Assembly (NCBI GenBank): GCA_965218775.1
Contig: CBDCLS010000006.1
Location: 2,170,001-2,234,000 of the forward strand
Source: CAUZIZ01 sp965218775
Lineage (GTDB): Bacteria > Acidobacteriota > UBA6911 > RPQK01 > JAJDTT01
Reading direction: 5' to 3'
DNA: 64,000 bases
This document shows, one piece after another, positions 9,256 to 16,680 of the stretch (within the stretch, counting starts at the first letter, position 1; each line of letters opens with the position of its first letter). The position numbers were made by a program, and so were the translations under genes. The notes under the pieces are model-generated. The model ran no database searches, was not told the DNA's origin, and was given only the letters and a program-made list of their open reading frames with translations.

Positions 9256-11091
9256 CTAATCAACCGCCTTCTGCTTCATGTAGTTGAGGACGGCTGATAG
9301 ATTGCGCCTCGCCTCTAGGAAACCGGGCCGGATTTCCAACGCAGCGGAATAGTGACCCATGGCCTCTTCGAGCTTGCCCTGTTCCACCAGGGCGTTGGCC
9401 CAGTTGTTGTGGGCATCGGCATTGTCTGGATGAGCTTGCAGCGCCTTGCCATAATGCTCAATCGCCTCATCCAGCCTCTTTTGCCTGGCTAGAATATTTC
9501 CCAGGTTGTTGTGGGCCTCAGCAAAGCCAGGCTGAAGACGCAAGACCTCCGAATAGTGTCGAAGTGCGTTCTCCAGTTGATTTAGCTGGGCCAGGCCAGT
9601 TGCCATGTTGTAGTGAGCTTGCGCGTAGTCCGGATTGATTTCCAGGGCCTTGGAGAAGTGGGGTAGTGATTCGTCGACACGTCCCGACTTCAAGAGGGCA
9701 TCGCCCAGGTTGTTATGGGCCGAAGCGTAATCCGGGCGGATTCGCAGAGCCTCGGTGTAATGCCGTATCCCCTCGTCAAACTGGCGCCGACGAACTAGAG
9801 CCCATCCCATGTTGAAATGGGCATTTACCGAGCCCGGATTGATCTCGATCCACTGGCGGCTGAAGCTGACATCGTCCTTGAAGTAGCTGGCGCGATGGTG
9901 AGTCAGCGCGGCTGAGCAAGCGACCAACACCAGTCCTGAAGCCAGAATCAACCGACGTGTCATCTCTGTGTTCCAGAAGGCCGAGGCAATCGATGCGGCC
10001 ACGGCGAACACTGAGAGTGATGCCAGGAAGACATACCGGTCGTCGAAGGGGGCTTCCTGCTGGAGCAGGTTGGCCGTAGGCAGTAAGTTCACCACAAACC
10101 AACCCAGCCAGAACCAGGAGGCACGTCGATTGGAGGGCCTCAGACGGATCGTCAGGGTCGTGATCAGAGCGACCAGGCCGAGGGCGATGAGGAGTCGGGG
10201 CCACGACAGCCAGATCGCTTTTGTGGGTTCGTAATACAGCGCCGCAAAGGGGGCGAAAATGTCCTGTAGGGCATAGGCAAGCGAGAGAAACGGCCCTCCC
10301 AGGCTACCCAGGGCGAACTCTGTTCCTTCGAAAAGGAAGCGGCGAATTCCTATGTAGATCAACATGATGGGGACAATTGGCAGATAACGCATCGTCCAAC
10401 GGCGGAGGCTGCGTCCGGGTGGGTCGCCCGACAAGCCCAGGAAATCGGCCAGCAGGAACAATACGGGAACGATTACCGCCTGTTCCTTGCTGAACAGGGC
10501 ACCTGCGAAGGCGAAGATAGCCAGGCCATACCACTTCCGACCAGGACGCAGATAGGCGTAGATCGCCAGCAGAGTCCAGGTTGAGGGCAGGAGTGTTTCC
10601 CTCCCCGACGCGGCAGGATAGACCACGGATGAGGCAATAGGATGTAAGCAGAACAAGGCCGCTCCCAGAAGCGCAGGGATACTCTCTATCTTGAAAACAG
10701 GTAACCGTAGGAGGGCATACGTGAGCAATCCGGCCAGTCCAATCAAGAGGGCATTGAACAGGTGATAGGGGGCCGGATTCTCTCCGTGTAAGGCTCTTTG
10801 CAACATCAGTGTGATCGTGGTAACGGGTCGATAGTAGGGAAGATTGGGAAAGGAGGGCTCGGCAAACAGCTTGGCTACGTCGGCGAGAGAATGGGCTCCA
10901 GCTCGGCTCACAATCATCTGAACGTCGTCGTAGATGAACTCGTTCTCCCAGGAGGATGCCCCATAGACACCGACGGTCACCAAAAACAGAAGAAGAATGC
11001 CCAGCAGCTGCGGTCCCGACGGGTCCTTGGTCGGTCTCGATTGCGACCCGCTAGTCGTATGATTCTTGGAAGCAGACCTGGTCTTTTTCAC
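9256..11091 (-). CDS. Polytopic membrane protein with C-terminal TPR repeats (TMTC-like)
   Basis: About 611 aa from the GTG at 11091; an in-frame ATG at 11235 exists, but the added 48 residues look unlike a real N-terminus. A basic cytoplasmic tail is followed by ~10 hydrophobic segments starting 'LLGILLLFLVTVGVY'. The first loop carries 'FIYDDVQMI' (the DD motif typical of GT-C/PMT-like enzymes) and later 'YYRPVTTITL' and 'SKEQAVIVPVLFLL'. The last ~200 residues hold five full TPR units and a partial one ('AHFNMGWALVRRRQFDEGI', 'AHNNLGDALLKSGRVDES'). The architecture matches TMTC-type O-glycosylation proteins; the exact reaction is inferred. Confidence 0.85.
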   Translation of the reverse strand: MKKTRSASKNHTTSGSQSRPTKDPSGPQLLGILLLFLVTVGVYGASSWENEFIYDDVQMIVSRAGAHSLADVAKLFAEPSFPNLPYYRPVTTITLMLQRALHGENPAPYHLFNALLIGLAGLLTYALLRLPVFKIESIPALLGAALFCLHPIASSVVYPAASGRETLLPSTWTLLAIYAYLRPGRKWYGLAIFAFAGALFSKEQAVIVPVLFLLADFLGLSGDPPGRSLRRWTMRYLPIVPIMLIYIGIRRFLFEGTEFALGSLGGPFLSLAYALQDIFAPFAALYYEPTKAIWLSWPRLLIALGLVALITTLTIRLRPSNRRASWFWLGWFVVNLLPTANLLQQEAPFDDRYVFLASLSVFAVAASIASAFWNTEMTRRLILASGLVLVACSAALTHHRASYFKDDVSFSRQWIEINPGSVNAHFNMGWALVRRRQFDEGIRHYTEALRIRPDYASAHNNLGDALLKSGRVDESLPHFSKALEINPDYAQAHYNMATGLAQLNQLENALRHYSEVLRLQPGFAEAHNNLGNILARQKRLDEAIEHYGKALQAHPDNADAHNNWANALVEQGKLEEAMGHYSAALEIRPGFLEARRNLSAVLNYMKQKAVD

Positions 11092-11384
11092 AGCAAAACC
11101 ACCGGCTCGAGGCTGAGCGAAACCCGATTCTAACACGGGGTCCTCCAGCGCAATGAGCCTTGCCGGGAATGGAAAGCGGACACTCGACAGCTCGCATCCC
11201 AGGGAATTATTCCTGGGACATTGTGAGGGACCCATTGACGCAGGGTTCCGGGGTTGCTACGGTGTCAGTACACCTTGTAGCTTCGGCTGACATTGATCTA
11301 ACTAAACTTGACGGTATCGCTTCTCAGAGGACCGAAATTGTTCACTGTTGTTCCCAGAGAGAAAAGCTGAATAAGGAGAGCCTC

Positions 11385-11636
11385 ATGTCAAACCAAGAGG
11401 ACAGCCAAGAGAATCTGGTTGAGGAAATCGAGTACAAGAACTGCAAGATTGCAATCGTCCAGAAGGAGGGTCGACACCAACTGCGGTTGGAAAATGAGGA
11501 GAGGACCGTGGAACGGGATGTCGACACCGAAACCTACCATTCCCCTGATTTGCCCTATATGTCATTTGCCTCGCTTCAAGAGCTTGGTAAGGCGATGGTG
11601 GATCAGGGACTTGCCGAAGCTGCCGACGACGAATAG
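11385..11636 (+). CDS. Small acidic protein, putative tyrosinase partner
   Basis: 83 aa, chosen start ATG 11385 with AAGGAGAG 4 nt upstream; the longer upstream frame lacks such a site. The sequence is acidic with a compact pattern: 'YKNCKIAIVQKEGRHQLRLENEERTV'-like strands, then 'YHSPDLPYMSFASLQELGKAMVD'-like helix. Short proteins with a 'PY..F.SL.EL....D' tail are found next to tyrosinase-family genes in other bacteria. It lies 70 bp upstream of the tyrosinase in the same direction. It is not a MelC1-type caddie by sequence. A role in tyrosinase folding, metal loading or regulation is inferred from position only. Confidence 0.75.
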   Translation: MSNQEDSQENLVEEIEYKNCKIAIVQKEGRHQLRLENEERTVERDVDTETYHSPDLPYMSFASLQELGKAMVDQGLAEAADDE

Positions 11637-11706
11637 TGTCCAGTAATCTGCAGTTCGGTTTGACAGTCTCACCAGATTCCTTTCACCAGAGCCACGAAGG
11701 AGAGAG

Positions 11707-13371
11707 ATGTACGTAAGAAAGAATGCAGCTAGCCTGACACCGGAGGAGTGGACTCGTTTTCTCAATGCGGTCGTCGCTCTGAAGCATACCTTCGCAGCCG
11801 GATCAACCCTCAGCCTCTACGATCAGATCGTGGCCGTCCACATCGGTGTTGTTCAACTGATCTGGGGAGCGGGACCCGGCTCAAACCGAGATGGGGCCCA
11901 CGGAGGACCCGCTTTTCTTCCCTGGCACCGCGAGTACATTCGGAGATTCGAGCTAGCCCTTCAATCCATTGATCCACAAGTGACGCTCCCTTATTGGAAT
12001 TGGGGTCAGGGAGGTCTTTCTGAAACCACAGGACTCTTCCAGGATGACCGCATCGGGCCAATGGGATCCGGGGGCGCTAGTGGAATGGAGATCGCTACGG
12101 GATACTTCGCGCTCAACCCGAATGCCTTCAATCCTCTGGGTTGGTCGATTCGTGCCGAGCTGAGACCTCTGGGGCAAGCGATGCAGCGAAACCAGTTCTT
12201 GAGTACGGGTCCAGGCTGGCCCGATACGGGGACGGTCGACAACACATTATCCCAGGGACAGTACCATCAATTTCGTCCCTCTTTGGAACAGAGTCCCCAT
12301 CACAATCTGATTCACGGCCGCGTGGGACGAGACATGGCTCAGATGACTTCCCCGAACGACCCCATCTTCTTCCTCCATCACTGTCAGGTAGACCGGATCT
12401 GGGCCCAGTGGCAGCAAGAACACCCGGGCAGCATCAACTACAATCCTCTGAACAATGGCGGCTATGGGCACAGACTGACAGATCGCATGTGGCCCTGGGA
12501 TGGCGGGCAGACCACGCCTGGAGACTGGCCCGGCAACTTCCCATCCGTGGCTCCGCTGATAGCCAATCTTTCGGCGATTGATATTGTCACGCCGGAGGAT
12601 GTCCTGGATCACCGGGCCCTGGGCTATTGTTATGACGACGAGCTCGATTGTCCCTGCCGCGAGACCAGTACGCCTCCGCTGATTTTTCCCCAATATGCCG
12701 ACGGACAGAGTGGAGGTACCAGCAACAGGACACGAATCATCCTACGCAATACCGGGGATCAAGTTGAAACGGGGGAGATCCGGTTCTTCGATCCCAGTGG
12801 AAGTCCCGCCATCCTCGACGTTGGGGGAGGCCCGACCAGTACCGTGAGCTACAATCTCGGCGCTTGGGCTTCGGTGGAGGTGGAGACGGATGGAATCGGT
12901 CCCTTGAAGTCGGGCCCCATCGAGGTGATCTCCGATCAAGGTGAAGATTCGGCCATCGTGGGTACCGAAAGCTTTCAGCTGGCGGGACATGGTGTTTCGG
13001 TGCCTCACTCGCCGGCCCGTCCCGAACATCAGATCTATGTAAGCCAGACCGCCAATGAGAGGGCCGGTGTTGCCATCTACAATCCCGACAGGGTGAACGC
13101 CGTCACCCTGGACTTGTACCTGCTGGATGCCTCCGGTGCACAGCAAGCGAGCATCCAGCTGGTACTCACACCAGGACAGCAAATTGCCCAATTTGTGGAT
13201 GAAGCCAGTCTCTTTCAAGCTTACTTTGCGGCCAACCCAGGAGATTTGCGAGGCACTCTGAACATACAGGCGAGAAACCTGCGCCGGGTTTCCGTGATCG
13301 GACTTTTGCAGGATCGGACCAGTGGCGCTCTGGTGGCGGTATCCACCTCCCTGAGCGCCTTCAGCCCGTAG
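11707..13371 (+). CDS. Tyrosinase-family type 3 copper protein with C-terminal extracellular beta domain
   Basis: 554 aa. CuA ligands are visible as H45 ('VAVHIG'), H65 ('GAHGGPAFLPWHRE') and H74; CuB ligands as H199 and H203 ('HHNLIHG') and H225 ('FFLHHCQVDRIW'). N200 follows the first CuB His, as in monophenolase-active bacterial tyrosinases. The catalytic domain spans aa 1-~300. Residues ~330-554 form a beta module ('IFPQYADGQSG..NRTRIILRN') like that appended to many acidobacterial exported proteins. No N-terminal signal peptide is seen, which is odd for a protein with such a module. GAAGGAGAG precedes the ATG. It oxidises phenols or catechols to quinones if active. Confidence 0.92.
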   Translation: MYVRKNAASLTPEEWTRFLNAVVALKHTFAAGSTLSLYDQIVAVHIGVVQLIWGAGPGSNRDGAHGGPAFLPWHREYIRRFELALQSIDPQVTLPYWNWGQGGLSETTGLFQDDRIGPMGSGGASGMEIATGYFALNPNAFNPLGWSIRAELRPLGQAMQRNQFLSTGPGWPDTGTVDNTLSQGQYHQFRPSLEQSPHHNLIHGRVGRDMAQMTSPNDPIFFLHHCQVDRIWAQWQQEHPGSINYNPLNNGGYGHRLTDRMWPWDGGQTTPGDWPGNFPSVAPLIANLSAIDIVTPEDVLDHRALGYCYDDELDCPCRETSTPPLIFPQYADGQSGGTSNRTRIILRNTGDQVETGEIRFFDPSGSPAILDVGGGPTSTVSYNLGAWASVEVETDGIGPLKSGPIEVISDQGEDSAIVGTESFQLAGHGVSVPHSPARPEHQIYVSQTANERAGVAIYNPDRVNAVTLDLYLLDASGAQQASIQLVLTPGQQIAQFVDEASLFQAYFAANPGDLRGTLNIQARNLRRVSVIGLLQDRTSGALVAVSTSLSAFSP

Positions 13372-13415
13372 GGGTGCGACGTGCTTTCGCTTCTACTCGA
13401 GTCTTGATCGTCGCA

Positions 13416-14192
13416 TCAACAGCTATATCCACCGTCCACCACCAGGTTCTGTCCGGTGATGTAGGCTGAGGCCTCCGAAGCGAGCAAGACCACGACGCCC
13501 TTGATGTCATCGTATTTCGCCATTCGGCCCAGGTAGACGCGGCGGCAATACTGGGAGAGAAAAGGCTCCTTTTCGTCACCCAGGCCCAGGCCACCTGGTG
13601 AGACGGCGTTCACCCGGACGCCAGAGGATCCCGCCCAGGCTGCCAGGTACTTGGTCAATCCCACCATCCCATGCTTGTGGAACTGGTAGTCAGGCGGGGT
13701 CGTCATCCCGGTGCCCTCGTAGTTTGTGAAGTCGGGAGCGACCACTCCCTGGATTGATCCAATGTTGATCATGCTGCCGCTGCCGCGGTCCATCATTCGG
13801 TCCAGGAAGACCTGGGAAATAGCGAAAAGGCCGGTGCCGTTGGTTACCATCGATTCCCGCCAGGCTTCGACGCCATCCTGGTAGGAGCTCATGGGCCGGC
13901 TGACAGAGTTGTTGACCAGCACATCGACCGCACCGAACTGACTCCAGACGCGTTCACAGAAGGATGAAATAGAGGAGGCGTCGCTCTGATCGTAACCGTC
14001 CGAACTGGCGGCAAAGCCTCTCCCCCTTAGTGCGTCGGCCCAATCCTCGCAGCGCTGCTGATTCCGTGAGGCAATGACGACGTGCGCCCCCGCCTCTGCC
14101 AGACCCTCGGAGATCGGCTTGCCATAAAAGCCAGTACCTCCAGTGACCACTACCACCCGTCCCGTCAGATCGAACAAACTTTTGATGTCCAT
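13416..14192 (-). CDS. Short-chain dehydrogenase/reductase (SDR)
   Basis: 258 aa from ATG 14192; an upstream open frame to 14399 runs through the heptamer repeat and is rejected. Rossmann motif 'TGGTGFYG' at aa 17-24, 'VLVNNS' in the NNAG position, Ser in 'INIGSIQG', and the catalytic 'YQFHK' (YxxxK). Ends 'ITGQNLVVDGGYSC', the usual SDR C-terminus. A long insertion before the Tyr ('VVAPDFTNYEGTGMTTPPD') suggests a sugar- or gluconate-type SDR. It is convergent with the tyrosinase gene, 44 bp apart. The substrate is unknown. Confidence 0.9.
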   Translation of the reverse strand: MDIKSLFDLTGRVVVVTGGTGFYGKPISEGLAEAGAHVVIASRNQQRCEDWADALRGRGFAASSDGYDQSDASSISSFCERVWSQFGAVDVLVNNSVSRPMSSYQDGVEAWRESMVTNGTGLFAISQVFLDRMMDRGSGSMINIGSIQGVVAPDFTNYEGTGMTTPPDYQFHKHGMVGLTKYLAAWAGSSGVRVNAVSPGGLGLGDEKEPFLSQYCRRVYLGRMAKYDDIKGVVVLLASEASAYITGQNLVVDGGYSC

Positions 14193-14255
14193 GAAAACGA
14201 GTTTATACCACCTCCCGATTAGTTCGCAGCACATGATCTGGGCTGAAACTTGAAT

Positions 14256-14406
14256 AGTGAGCAGTGAGCAGTGAGCAGTGAGCAGTGGGCAGTGAGCAGT
14301 GGGCAGTGGGCAGTACCGGAAGCAGCTGCAGCCAACGGTGCCCTGAATGGGTGGACTGCCAGTATGACGAACCCAAGTTCTGAGGAGAGAGCTGGACAAC
14401 AGCAGA
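14256..14406. repeat. Heptamer tandem array plus shared module (copy 2)
   Basis: Eight heptamers (five AGTGAGC, three AGTGGGC) at 14256-14311, followed by the same downstream blocks as copy 1 at 1836: 'CCAGTATGACGAA', 'CAAGTTCTGAGGAGAGAGC' and 'GGACAACAGCA'. It lies 64 bp upstream of the SDR start, mirroring copy 1. Confidence 0.75.
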
Positions 14407-14525
14407 ACCCCCTATCCCCGACCGAAGTTTCTTTCTCGAATGGGGCCAGTGCTCCTGGGAGTGGAATTAAGCTGAAACTTGATTGGCGAACGTAGCTTTG
14501 GCCTCCAGGCCGAAGTCTTATTCGC

Positions 14526-14593
14526 GTGCCGGGCAGGCACGCTGTCTTGGAGGGTGGAAGTCCCTCTGCCAACCTGATGGAGGTGAAGGCTAG
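14526..14593 (+). ncRNA. Group II intron 5' fragment, part 1
   Basis: Starts with the GUGCC-type 5' end of a group II intron, followed by a 'GGAGGGTGGAAGTCCCTC' stem of domain I. The sequence stops at the CTAG target of an IS1380 element and resumes after it at 16284. Identification rests on resemblance to domain I of bacterial group II introns; no covariance search was possible. Confidence 0.5.
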
Positions 14594-16283
14594 CCCGGAT
14601 TTCTCAAGGATAAGAAAAAGCAGTCAGCTCAATGTGGTATAAAGTCTGTGTTAACAAAGACTTAACAAACACAAGGAGCTGACTACTATGACGACAGAGT
14701 GTATCGCTTCTAAGCTGGAGTTTCAAGGGCTGGAGGGTCGCCGAGTCGAGGCAGAATTCAACGGGGGACAGATCACTTCAGACGCCGGAGGGTTGCTGTT
14801 ACGGGAGGTGGAGAACCGCTATGGGTTCATTCGCGGCTTGGCCGCCTGCTTTGGGGACCGGCGGGATCCTCGCTTCACCGAGTTCAGTGTGGAGGATCTG
14901 GTGGGGCAGCGGATTTATGGACTGGCCTTGGGCTATGAGGATCTCAACGATCATGAGGAGCTACGGACGGATCCGCTGATGGCGGTGTTGGTCGGCAAGG
15001 AAGATCCCTTGGGGAGGGATCGGCGAGCGGAAGCGGATCGGGGCAAGGCGTGTGCGGGCAAGAGCACACTCAATCGTTTGGAGTTGTCCTCGGTGACGCA
15101 GGATAAATATCGCAAGACGCCGGTGGATGAAGCGGCGGTGGAAGCATTTTTGGTGGAGCAGTTCATTCGGGTGCGAGGCGGGAAACCCAAGGAGCTGGTG
15201 TTGGACCTGGATGCGACGGATGATCCGCTGCACGGAGAGCAGGAGGGTCGTTTCTACCATGGCTACTACCGGTGTTACTGCTACCTGCCCCTGTATGTGT
15301 TTTGCGAGGGGTATGTGCTGGGGGCGAAGCTGCGGGTGTCGAATCTGGATGGCTCCGAAGGAGCGGTCCAGGAGATGGAGCGGATCGTGGAACAACTGCG
15401 GGCGAAGTGGCCGAAGGTCCGCATTACGCTGCGGGCGGACAGCAGCTTTGCGCGCGAGGCGTTGATGAAATGGTGTGAGGAGCATCGAGTGGATTACGTC
15501 TTCGGTCTGGCCCGCAATCAGCGCTTAGAGGGGACCCTGGAGTCGGAGCTGGAACAGGCCCAGGCGCTTCAACAAGCGAGCGGCAGCAGCGCCCGAGTCT
15601 ATAAGGACTTTCGTTACCAGACGCACAAGAGCTGGAGTCAAGAGCGGCGAGTGGTGGGCAAGGCCGAGTACACGGGTAAGGGATCCAATCCCCGCTTTGT
15701 CGTCACCTCGCTGGGAGCGAAGCGGTGGCCCGCCCAAAAGCTGTACGAGCAGCTGTACTGCGCGCGAGGGGAGGCGGAGAATCGGATCAAGGAACAGCAG
15801 CTGGAGCTGTTTGCCGATCGGACCTCGACGCACCTCATCAAGAGCAATCAGCTGCGGTTGTGGTTCTCCTCGGTGGCCTATAATCTGCTGCACACGTTGA
15901 GGCGTGTCGCTTTGAAGGGGACCCAGTGGGCGAAGGCGCAATGCCAGACAATTCGCCTCAAACTGTTGAAGATAGGAGGCCAGATTCGGGTCAGTGTCCG
16001 GCGGGTGAGTCTGTCCTTGAGCGAGGGTTATCCTTACCAAGCACTCTATGCCCAAGCCTTGGCCCAGCTTCAACAGCTCGGTTGAGCCAAGGAAAGTCGG
16101 AAATCCCAGCCGTCTGCAACTGAGGCGCCTGAGGTGTGTCTGAAAAACCGGTTTTCCGCGCTCGACACAGGCCTCACGACGCCTGTCGTACTCTGCACCG
16201 CCCTCAGCGGCGCCTTTGACCCAGACCGGCGTCGAGAAATCGACTAAAATCGCCCTTTCGGCTTTCTCCTTGAGAAATCCGGG
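14594..16283 (+). mobile_element. IS1380-family insertion sequence, copy 1
   Basis: 1690 bp. Inverted ends CCCGGATTTCTCAAGGA (left) and its complement (right, ending 16283). The 4 bp outside each end is CTAG (14590-14593 and 16284-16287), the target duplication. It contains one intact transposase gene. A near-identical element lies at 57668-59356 in the opposite orientation. The insertion splits a group II intron fragment. Confidence 0.93.
14688..16085 (+). CDS. IS1380-family transposase (copy 1)
   Basis: 465 aa, intact. The N-terminus 'FNGGQITSDAGGLLLREVE' and 'RDPRFTEF..EDLVGQRIYGLALGYEDLNDHEELR' are hallmarks of IS1380 transposases. The DDE core includes 'ELVLDLDATDDP' (first Asp), 'ITLRADSSFAREALM' (second Asp), and 'ENRIKEQQLEL' (Glu). 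CAAGGAG lies 9 nt before the ATG. About 20 residues differ from the copy at 57865-59262. It catalyses cut-and-paste movement of its own element. Confidence 0.95.
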   Translation: MTTECIASKLEFQGLEGRRVEAEFNGGQITSDAGGLLLREVENRYGFIRGLAACFGDRRDPRFTEFSVEDLVGQRIYGLALGYEDLNDHEELRTDPLMAVLVGKEDPLGRDRRAEADRGKACAGKSTLNRLELSSVTQDKYRKTPVDEAAVEAFLVEQFIRVRGGKPKELVLDLDATDDPLHGEQEGRFYHGYYRCYCYLPLYVFCEGYVLGAKLRVSNLDGSEGAVQEMERIVEQLRAKWPKVRITLRADSSFAREALMKWCEEHRVDYVFGLARNQRLEGTLESELEQAQALQQASGSSARVYKDFRYQTHKSWSQERRVVGKAEYTGKGSNPRFVVTSLGAKRWPAQKLYEQLYCARGEAENRIKEQQLELFADRTSTHLIKSNQLRLWFSSVAYNLLHTLRRVALKGTQWAKAQCQTIRLKLLKIGGQIRVSVRRVSLSLSEGYPYQALYAQALAQLQQLG

Positions 16284-16676
16284 CTAGGGAAGCACAAGGG
16301 CGTCATCGCGAGGTGGGGTCTGAAGGAAGTGCGGAACCAACGTACGAGCCGACGAACAGGAACTGGATAAAGGAGGCGCCAAGGTCGGACGAGTCAGCGA
16401 ATGATGACGAAGTCCGTATCCATCAAGGTCCGGAAGCGTAGATCCAGCGGTTGTGTGCGGAAAGACAGCGGGTCGCTGTCCCTCGAAGGACAGGTGGAAC
16501 TGTAAAGCTCCATAGCGCGATCCAGGAGTCCGCCGAGGGCATAGTAGGCGGGGAGACCCCGCCGAAGGCCCGTGAGGGCCTCCCCTATCCCGAGTTCCGA
16601 GCCTTTGGCTCGGACGGCGGCCTGGAGCCCACCGCTACGCCAGACTCAAAGTTTCCTTCTGAATGATCCGGCAAGG
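16284..16676 (+). ncRNA. Group II intron fragment, part 2
   Basis: Continues the intron interrupted by IS1380. Features typical of the stretch before an intron reverse transcriptase are seen: 'AAGTGCGGAACCAACGTACG', 'GCATAGTAGGCGGGGAGACC' and 'GAAGGCCCGTGAGGGCC'. No reverse transcriptase gene and no domain V follow; the sequence runs into a second insertion element at 16681. A broken, immobile remnant. Confidence 0.5.
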
Positions 16677-16680
16677 CTAG

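Noticed and set aside
11160..11384. Longer start for the small tyrosinase partner
   Set aside because: No ribosome site at 11160 and no coding character; ATG 11385 has an excellent site.
16451..16666. 71-codon frame in the intron fragment
   Set aside because: Lies in structured intron-like RNA sequence and lacks reverse transcriptase motifs.
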